15,457 nucleotides of DNA. Origin: Anaerosoma sp034007245. Lineage in GTDB: Bacteria; Actinomycetota; Coriobacteriia; Anaerosomatales; Anaerosomataceae. This document shows positions 10,480 through 15,457 of the stretch, piece by piece. Below the pieces are notes generated by a model. That model was not told the origin of the DNA, searched no databases, and worked only from the letters and a program-made list of their open reading frames with translations. Made by a program: the position numbers and the translations under genes. The stretch spans positions 1-15,457 of the forward strand of contig JAVERH010000046.1 of NCBI GenBank assembly GCA_034007245.1, written 5' to 3'. How positions within the stretch are numbered: the first letter of the stretch is position 1; each line of letters opens with the position of its first letter.

Positions 10480-13245
10480 CTACTTCAGGCTTGCGGTAAC
10501 GTCCGTCCTGACCGGCTGCGAGACCGCGCTCAGGCCGCCGAGAAAGCGAACCTCGTAGACGGTCGCCGTGTTGGCGACGAGAGCGGCGCGGACCGAGCCA
10601 TTGAGCGCCGCGCCGGGGGTAAGGAGCATGACCGAGCCGCTCTTCCCCTGGAGTGCTCCGCCAGAGAGCGCGTCAGGAAAGTTCGTACCGGTGGCGATGG
10701 CAAGCTTGTCCCAGCTAAGACCTGCGCTGTTGACGCCGTAAGTGGCGATGGCAACCGCTGTCTTGTAGCGGTCGTCTCCCGCGAGACGCGTCACCTGACC
10801 GAGCGTAGCGCGTGCCTTGGTCTCGATCGAGGAGGCTACCGCGCTCTTCCCACCCAGGACAAGCGCGGCATTCACGCCCTTGGCCTTCATCGTCGCGATG
10901 AGCGCTGCGTTATCACCCTTTGCCGGGTTTGAAAGGTAGATCGGCGAACCTGTAGCAGCAGCAAGCGGCGACGCACCAAGCGCGTCGGGGAACTTTTTGC
11001 CGGTGGCGATAAATGCAGTGCCGTCGTAGGCGATGCCTTGCTCGTCTATGGTGCGCTCGGCAACCTGGTCCGCGGTGTCGTAGCGGCTCGAGCCGTCGAT
11101 GCGCTCTACGCTCACACCCGCGATCGCGCGGATCTGGCCGTCGACCATACTTGAGACTGCGCCAGTGCCGCCCAAGACGATGGCCTTCGTAGCACCAAGA
11201 CGGATGATCTCAGCCCTGGTCTCTGCGGGCAGCGACGCCTTTTTCGTAAGCAGGATCGGACAGTCAAGGGCACCTGCCAATGCCGCGCCACCAAGGGCGT
11301 CGGGCCAGTTCTCGCCCGTGGCGATCACCACGTAATTGGAGCCGCCTGACGGGAAGGCCTTTTTCGACGCTGCAACGGCAGTCGCATAGCGATTTCCGCC
11401 TTCGATGGCGATGGTGGTAGGCACGAATGGGGCGACCGTGAACCTCGGCGTGTCGTAGTCCACCCCTCCCCTGCCATCGGTCACCTTGACTTTGATGTCG
11501 TAGACTCTGCCGGCTTGTGCCTTGGTGGGCGTCCAGGTGAAGACACCGGTGGTCGGGTTCATCTTCGCACCCACGGGAGCACCCGAGGCGAGCGTATAGG
11601 TACGCGTATCACCGTCGTTGTCATAGGCGCTCGCAGTGAAGGTAACGGGCGAACGGACCGACACCGGCCTCGACCCGATCACTGAGAGGTACGGATCAGT
11701 GTTCTGGAAGTAGGCTGTGTTGTAGCCATACCACGTCGCGGGAGGAGTAGGCCAGCCGGTGGCAGTACTCTCGAAGTAGACCTTGAAGCTGGTGGGGCAG
11801 CCATCGAAGACGGTAGTCCCGGACCCCGGAAGCGTAAGCGTAGGGGAATTCCCCGAAAAATACGCAGAGACAAGCTTGCTGCAACCCTTGAAGACCCGGT
11901 ACCCGATAATCGTCACACTGCTCGGGACGGCCACGCTCGTGAGTGAGGTGCAGCCAGCGAACGCGTCACTGCCGAGCGTCTTCACGCCCATGGGGATGAC
12001 CACACTCTCAAGACTGGTGCAGTCTTGGAAGACCCTATCGCCCCACCACTGCACGCTATCAGGGATGGTTATGTTCTTAAGGGCGGTGCAACCGTTGAAC
12101 GTATCTTCGCCGAAGACTGTCAGGCTATCGGGAATCGTCACATCCGTGAGGCTGGTGCAGCCGGCAAACGTCTCCTTGTTGCAGTTATTCGTGCCCTCGG
12201 GCAGGATCACACTCTCGAGGCTGGTACAGCCCTTGAACATACCGGTGGAGTACATGTTTGTAACGCTGCTCGGCAAAGTCACGTCCGTGAGGCTGGTGCA
12301 GCCTTCGAAGACCCTACCACCGTAGTCGATGCTGCTCGACGGCGTCCCTATAATCGCCGCGCTTTCAGGCAACGCTATGCGCTTCAGGCTCGTGCATTCA
12401 AAGAAAGCGAAGCTCCCCACTTCCGTCACGCTGTTTGGGATGCTCACGTCTGTAAGACTGGGGCAGCTCTCGAACATGCCGCAGGGGATTTCTGTCACAC
12501 CTTCACCTATGGTCACGCTCTTGAGGCCCCTGCAGCCAATGAACAGACCGGGCTCCATGTATGTCACGCTACCAGGGACAGTCATGCTGGTGAGACTGTA
12601 ACAATCGGCGAACACACCTTGCTTTAATGACGTCACGCTGCTTGGGATATTCGCGCTCGTGAGGTTCTTACAAAACGCGAACGCCTGGAAGCCAATACGC
12701 GATACGCTGTTCGGGAGAGTCACGCTTGTGAGGGCACCGCAGAACTGGAAGCAACCCGCCCCGATCAGCTCCACGCCATAGGGAATGGTCACGCTTGTCA
12801 GTTTCTTGCAGCCCTCGAATGCACTCTGTCCGATTTCCTTCGCATTGCTTGAGAGCACTGCACTCGCGAGGTTGCTGCAACCGGCAAACGCGCTATCGCC
12901 GAAGTACGTCACGCTGTTGGGAATGACCACGCTCGTGAGGCCGTCGCAGTTTTGAAACGCACTCCCGTTAACCCGCGTCACACTGTTGGGAATGGCCACG
13001 CTCGTGATAACCGCCTGGTTCTTGAACGCTTCGAACCCGATGGTGGTGACCGGATTGCCGCCCAGAGTCGAGGGGATGGTCACTGCGCCACCGGAACCGG
13101 TGTAACCGGTGATCGTGGCGGTTCCTGCGGTGATCGTGTACTCGAAGCCTCCGGAGCTGTCGGCCCGTGCAACCTGCACCGGCGCGACGAGCATCGCCAC
13201 CGCCAGGACCACTGTTGTGATGGACTTCCATCTTCTACCGAGCAT
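10480..13245 (-). CDS. Secreted BspA-type LRR surface protein with cell-wall-binding repeats
   Basis: The product is 921 residues. A signal peptide (KSITTVVLAVAMLVAPVQVA, cleavage near ARAD) is followed by about 17 BspA/LRR_5-type repeats of about 23 residues (consensus LTSVTIPNSVTxIGxxAFxxC) to about residue 490. Next comes a cadherin/He_PIG-like Ig domain around 520-612 (FTASAYDNDGDTRTYTLASG, then GVFTWTPTKAQAG). Three cell-wall-binding repeat 2 units fill the last ~305 residues (ERIDGSSRYDTADQVAE and similar). ATG 13245 has a strong GAGGGA ribosome site. The protein should sit on the cell wall and present a variable LRR face for adhesion or ligand binding. It stands alone, with its own terminator. 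Confidence 0.92.
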   Translation of the reverse strand: MLGRRWKSITTVVLAVAMLVAPVQVARADSSGGFEYTITAGTATITGYTGSGGAVTIPSTLGGNPVTTIGFEAFKNQAVITSVAIPNSVTRVNGSAFQNCDGLTSVVIPNSVTYFGDSAFAGCSNLASAVLSSNAKEIGQSAFEGCKKLTSVTIPYGVELIGAGCFQFCGALTSVTLPNSVSRIGFQAFAFCKNLTSANIPSSVTSLKQGVFADCYSLTSMTVPGSVTYMEPGLFIGCRGLKSVTIGEGVTEIPCGMFESCPSLTDVSIPNSVTEVGSFAFFECTSLKRIALPESAAIIGTPSSSIDYGGRVFEGCTSLTDVTLPSSVTNMYSTGMFKGCTSLESVILPEGTNNCNKETFAGCTSLTDVTIPDSLTVFGEDTFNGCTALKNITIPDSVQWWGDRVFQDCTSLESVVIPMGVKTLGSDAFAGCTSLTSVAVPSSVTIIGYRVFKGCSKLVSAYFSGNSPTLTLPGSGTTVFDGCPTSFKVYFESTATGWPTPPATWYGYNTAYFQNTDPYLSVIGSRPVSVRSPVTFTASAYDNDGDTRTYTLASGAPVGAKMNPTTGVFTWTPTKAQAGRVYDIKVKVTDGRGGVDYDTPRFTVAPFVPTTIAIEGGNRYATAVAASKKAFPSGGSNYVVIATGENWPDALGGAALAGALDCPILLTKKASLPAETRAEIIRLGATKAIVLGGTGAVSSMVDGQIRAIAGVSVERIDGSSRYDTADQVAERTIDEQGIAYDGTAFIATGKKFPDALGASPLAAATGSPIYLSNPAKGDNAALIATMKAKGVNAALVLGGKSAVASSIETKARATLGQVTRLAGDDRYKTAVAIATYGVNSAGLSWDKLAIATGTNFPDALSGGALQGKSGSVMLLTPGAALNGSVRAALVANTATVYEVRFLGGLSAVSQPVRTDVTASLK

Positions 13246-13275
13246 TCTTGTCCCTCCCCCTCGTTAAACAAGCAC

Positions 13276-13317
13276 TCTCGCGAGAAGATCATGGGTTTGC
13301 GCAGCGCTGCAAACCCA
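13276..13317 (-). promoter_or_regulatory. Palindrome and hairpin upstream of the surface-protein gene
   Basis: TCTCGCGAGA at 13276-13285 is a perfect palindrome. TGGGTTTGC at 13292-13300 pairs with GCAAACCCA at 13309-13317. They lie 30-75 nt before the start codon, so they may be a leader structure or an operator. There is no T-tract and I see no clear promoter. Confidence 0.4.
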
Positions 13318-13327
13318 CCACCTGCAA

Positions 13328-13478
13328 GCATACGACGTACATGCATATTTACTATTCTTGACTGCATACCGCATTTGTGCTCCGCGGTGACGATGAAACG
13401 CCCCTTCGAGTGTCTCCGAAGAGACCTCAAAGGGGCTTCTGCCATCCGTGGTGGGCCCTGCTTGAGAGGTTTAGAACG
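13328..13478. repeat. 151-bp direct repeat, right copy, with terminator-like hairpin
   Basis: This is the second copy of the repeat at 1-151, with one mismatch. Its right end overlaps the last 8 bases of the AbiEii-like gene. The hairpin at about 13399-13435 (GCCCCTT with AAGGGGC, GTCTC with GAGAC, loop CGAA) lies 36-72 nt after that gene's stop and is probably its terminator. It has no T-run on the minus strand beyond GTTTC. Confidence 0.95.
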
Positions 13479-14334
13479 CCTCAATCATCTTCCGAGCCTC
13501 CCACTCTTCGGCACGGCTGCACCGCAGGAGTCGCCCCTCTTCCTCGTCAAGGTCACGAAGGAAGACGAAGCGATTTCGCACGTCATCGATCCAGCGAATG
13601 ATGTCAACGGGCGTGGTCAGATAGCCGATAGCCTCAGGCTCGAACTCGGCCTCGCTCCGGGGCCGAAGTATGTCCTCAGGGTCCCACGGCCTCTCGCCCA
13701 GACCGTCGTCGACGACATCCGACCAAACCTTGAGAGCCGTCATTCGCCTGACAAGCGGCTCGTCGAAAGGACGATGCGACAACCACGCGAGGTCGTACAG
13801 GTCTCGCGCAAGGCTGGTGCGGCGATATCGCGCCAGCTTCTCGGCGATCACCTCTTCGATTCGGGCCGTAGGAATCGCCGGCAGCAGGACGTCGTACTGT
13901 GCGTGGATGGGAAGTGGCAGCGCTGGAAGCCGTTCGGGCGACAACCAGAGTCCACGTCGTCCGAGGTCGAGCCGAGCGGGCACCTCCGTGTCCCCGAACT
14001 CGCTGGCGATATGCAACAACATCCGTTGCGTGCCATTCAACGGCTCGAGTTCAAACGTAAACGGGCCGACCTGGGCACCCTGAACGATCTCGATGAGCAG
14101 GTCGGCAGTCGCGTCGCCCATACCGGCGAAGTCAAGATCGGTCGAAAAGCGACCGGCATTGCCCGCGCGGAACTTGCGGATGGCGGTTCCGCCTTTCAGA
14201 GAGACACCCAACTCGAAGATTCCGGCTTCAGAGAGATGGGCCAGCAGATGATCTTGGGCAATATCGATGATCGCAGGCCCGCGTCCTCCTTTGCGTCCCT
14301 GGTAGTGGCGAACTAGGTATCCCTCGGTAATCAC
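13471..14334 (-). CDS. abiEii: AbiEii-family nucleotidyltransferase toxin
   Basis: The product is 287 residues from GTG 14334, overlapping the AbiEi stop as GTGA. Motifs of the family are in order: LGVSLKGGTAIRKF (motif with GGT, about residues 41-54), RFSTDLDFAG (D-x-D, about 62-71), then RIEEVIAEKLARYRRTSLAR followed by DLYDLAWL (conserved K...R..RDLYDL, about 157-185). AbiEii is the bacteriostatic toxin of type IV AbiE phage-resistance systems; members transfer nucleotides to target molecules, tRNA in studied mycobacterial relatives. All catalytic positions look intact. The last codons lie in the 151-bp repeat. Confidence 0.9.
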   Translation of the reverse strand: MITEGYLVRHYQGRKGGRGPAIIDIAQDHLLAHLSEAGIFELGVSLKGGTAIRKFRAGNAGRFSTDLDFAGMGDATADLLIEIVQGAQVGPFTFELEPLNGTQRMLLHIASEFGDTEVPARLDLGRRGLWLSPERLPALPLPIHAQYDVLLPAIPTARIEEVIAEKLARYRRTSLARDLYDLAWLSHRPFDEPLVRRMTALKVWSDVVDDGLGERPWDPEDILRPRSEAEFEPEAIGYLTTPVDIIRWIDDVRNRFVFLRDLDEEEGRLLRCSRAEEWEARKMIEAF

Positions 14335-15125
14335 TCGGCCGACACCTCCACTCCGAAGGTGTCCACGACGTCGAATCGGGCGTCATAGCGCCCTGAACCG
14401 CGTCTTCTTCCCAGATAGAACGGACCCGTTCCCGGAGGCGCCGAGTCCAGAAGCTGCTGCGCCTCAAGTTCTTTGCCGCCCTTGGAGAGAAGATAGGCGA
14501 CACGCGCCCAGGCGCTGCGCGACCGTCCTTGGAGTTCCTCTTCGATAGACTGTGGGTTCGCCCGTCCCACACCCTGTAGAAGCCATTCGCCAACGTTGGG
14601 CCAGTCACGATAGGCAGCCGGCTTCGCCCCCATGAAGGCAAGAAGCGTGTCCACCGACCAGACCGGCAAACCCCCCTTGACCACGCGGCTCTCCTTGGGG
14701 ACCCATCGCACCAGTCTCATTTCGGACAGCGCTTTCGGAAGCCTCACACCATCAGGCGCACCGATCACCTCCACGTCGGGGCGTCGACTTACAAGACCCA
14801 GGAGGTAGGCTGCCGACTCGGCGCCGACCGAAAGCGGCAAAGAAGGTCGATGGGCCAATGTTGCCCGCAGTTCGATGAGGGGATCTCCCGAACCGAATGC
14901 CCCGGCTCGGGCGCCGGGAGCGAACTCCCATACTCCACGGGTCTTGAGGTCCAGCAACCAACCAGCTTCCCGCAGCCGCCTAACGGTGACTTGGACCGGC
15001 CAATCCAGGCCGACGCTCGTCGACCATGATTCGAGCTGTTCTCGAGTCACAACTCTCGGCTGCTCGAGCTCCAATTGCTGAACCAGCGGAGCCATCTGCT
15101 TTGTTACGTTCCGCTTGGCTGTCAT
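14331..15125 (-). CDS. abiEi: AbiEi-family antitoxin and autorepressor
   Basis: I choose ATG 15125 (264 residues, MTAKRNVTKQMAPLVQQLEL) because AGGTG precedes it; a GTG at 15134 is also in frame but lacks a ribosome site. The N-terminal part (VVTREQLESWSTSVGLDWPV, then QVTVRRLREAGWLLDLKTRG) forms the winged helix. GVWEFAPGARAGAFGSGDPL and the following helical region resemble the AbiEi antitoxin domain. The C-terminus (GRYDARFDVVDTFGVEV) is the usual end of the family. AbiEi proteins bind inverted repeats in their own promoter and block AbiEii without forming a stable complex. The overlapping toxin gene and the operator at 15150-15191 fit this. Confidence 0.87.
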   Translation of the reverse strand: MTAKRNVTKQMAPLVQQLELEQPRVVTREQLESWSTSVGLDWPVQVTVRRLREAGWLLDLKTRGVWEFAPGARAGAFGSGDPLIELRATLAHRPSLPLSVGAESAAYLLGLVSRRPDVEVIGAPDGVRLPKALSEMRLVRWVPKESRVVKGGLPVWSVDTLLAFMGAKPAAYRDWPNVGEWLLQGVGRANPQSIEEELQGRSRSAWARVAYLLSKGGKELEAQQLLDSAPPGTGPFYLGRRRGSGRYDARFDVVDTFGVEVSAE

Positions 15126-15138
15126 TTCGCACACCTAT

Positions 15139-15191
15139 CGTGTCGTGGTTTGACACGAAGATTGTCCGTATTGACAGGGCAATTGTCAATT
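15139..15191 (-). promoter_or_regulatory. abiE promoter with two 21-bp operator repeats
   Basis: Minus-strand TTGACA at 15189-15184 and GACAAT at 15166-15161 make a -35/-10 pair with 17-bp spacing. The region is a tandem of two 21-bp units (15150-15170 and 15171-15191), each TTGACA-N5-ATTGTC. The second is a perfect dyad, TTGACA-N7-TGTCAA. CGTGTC-N7-GACACG at 15139-15157 is a further dyad. The repeats cover both promoter boxes, as expected for AbiEi autorepression. Confidence 0.8.
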
Positions 15192-15322
15192 CCTACACGT
15201 ATTGTGCCATCTATTGACACTTTGCAGGCCATTTTCGACAGAACTGCCCCCCTGCTGCTCACCTTAGTTCGACGAGCGGCGGATCCGTTGCCCGCGTTCA
15301 ACTTGAGTAGCAACTCGCTGAG

Positions 15323-15457
15323 TGAATCGCCCCGGGTTTCCCGGAGACTCCATCGTTCGAGAGGATGGGGTCATGGACAGACGAACGCGTTACCCAGTCG
15401 AAGTGCGTGAACGTGCGGTGCGGATGGTCTTCGAGCACGGACCCGAGTACGACTCGC
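15323..15457 (+). mobile_element. Left end of an IS3-family insertion sequence (partial)
   Basis: The sequence from about 15323 (TGAATCGCCCCGGGTTTCCC, then GGAGACTCC) has the look of an IS3-family terminal inverted repeat ahead of an orfA start. The element runs off the right edge, so its other end and target duplication are not visible. It inserted about 200 bp upstream of the abiE operon. Confidence 0.75.
15373..15457 (+). CDS. IS3-family transposase orfA, N-terminus only
   Basis: ATG 15373 opens MDRRTRYPVEVRERAVRMVF, then EHGPEYDS, cut by the window edge. This matches the start of the IS3-type OrfA helix-turn-helix protein of actinobacterial elements, which binds the IS ends and is fused to OrfB by frameshifting to make transposase. 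It lies 50 bp inside the presumed inverted repeat. Whether the element is intact cannot be seen. Confidence 0.85.
   Translation, partial: MDRRTRYPVEVRERAVRMVFEHGPEYDS

Noticed and set aside
11783..12627. Long plus-strand frames inside the surface-protein gene
   Set aside because: They are antisense shadows produced by the repetitive, GC-rich LRR coding sequence.
12952..14316. A 454-residue plus-strand frame
   Set aside because: It runs antisense through the surface-protein start, the 151-bp repeat and the AbiEii gene, with no recognisable domain.

Overview
The window looks like a high-GC actinobacterial chromosome segment. A Coriobacteriia-like anaerobe is my guess, from the pairing of BspA-type leucine-rich repeats with cell-wall-binding repeat 2 domains, GTG starts, and an actinobacterial-style IS3 element at the right edge; no 16S or other marker is present. 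Nearly all intact genes lie on the minus strand. The exceptions are a tyrosine-recombinase remnant near the left end and the IS3 transposase at the right end.

Layout. 1-586 is a broken junction: a 151-bp repeat (second copy at 13328-13478), the C-terminal scrap of a cell-wall-binding protein, and the C-terminal scrap of an integrase. From 802 to about 10330 lies a tandem array in which five copies of a 25-bp core matching the 3' end of a tRNA (T-loop to CCA, read on the minus strand) separate small cargo modules. Module A (att1-att2) is an operon of three exported proteins. Modules B (att2-att3), C (att3-att4) and D (att4-att5) each hold a DNA-binding regulator followed by a nucleotidyltransferase-fold protein, the arrangement of type IV (AbiE-like) toxin-antitoxin or phage-defence pairs. 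Module E (right of att5) holds a Fic AMPylase with an apparently deleted N-terminal half.

Right of the array are a 921-residue secreted LRR/Ig-like/cell-wall-binding surface protein with its own terminator (10480-13245), a further AbiEi-AbiEii operon (13471-15125) with a 21-bp-repeat operator, and the left end of an IS3-family element (from about 15323).

How it works together. Each regulator gene precedes its toxin-like partner, with a 3-nt gap or a 4-8-nt overlap, and each regulator promoter carries its own dyad operator (TACG-type in B, TGTTTCC-type in C, GTGTTG-type in D, TTGACA/ATTGTC in AbiE). The att-like sites carry iterated TTGGKACTCG arms, GGGCRACAA repeats and, beside the tRNA-end core, strong hairpins that fit minus-strand terminators. 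The picture is a stack of self-contained, transcriptionally insulated defence or addiction cassettes gathered at one tRNA-type integration target. The recombinase that built it is represented here only by a fragment.
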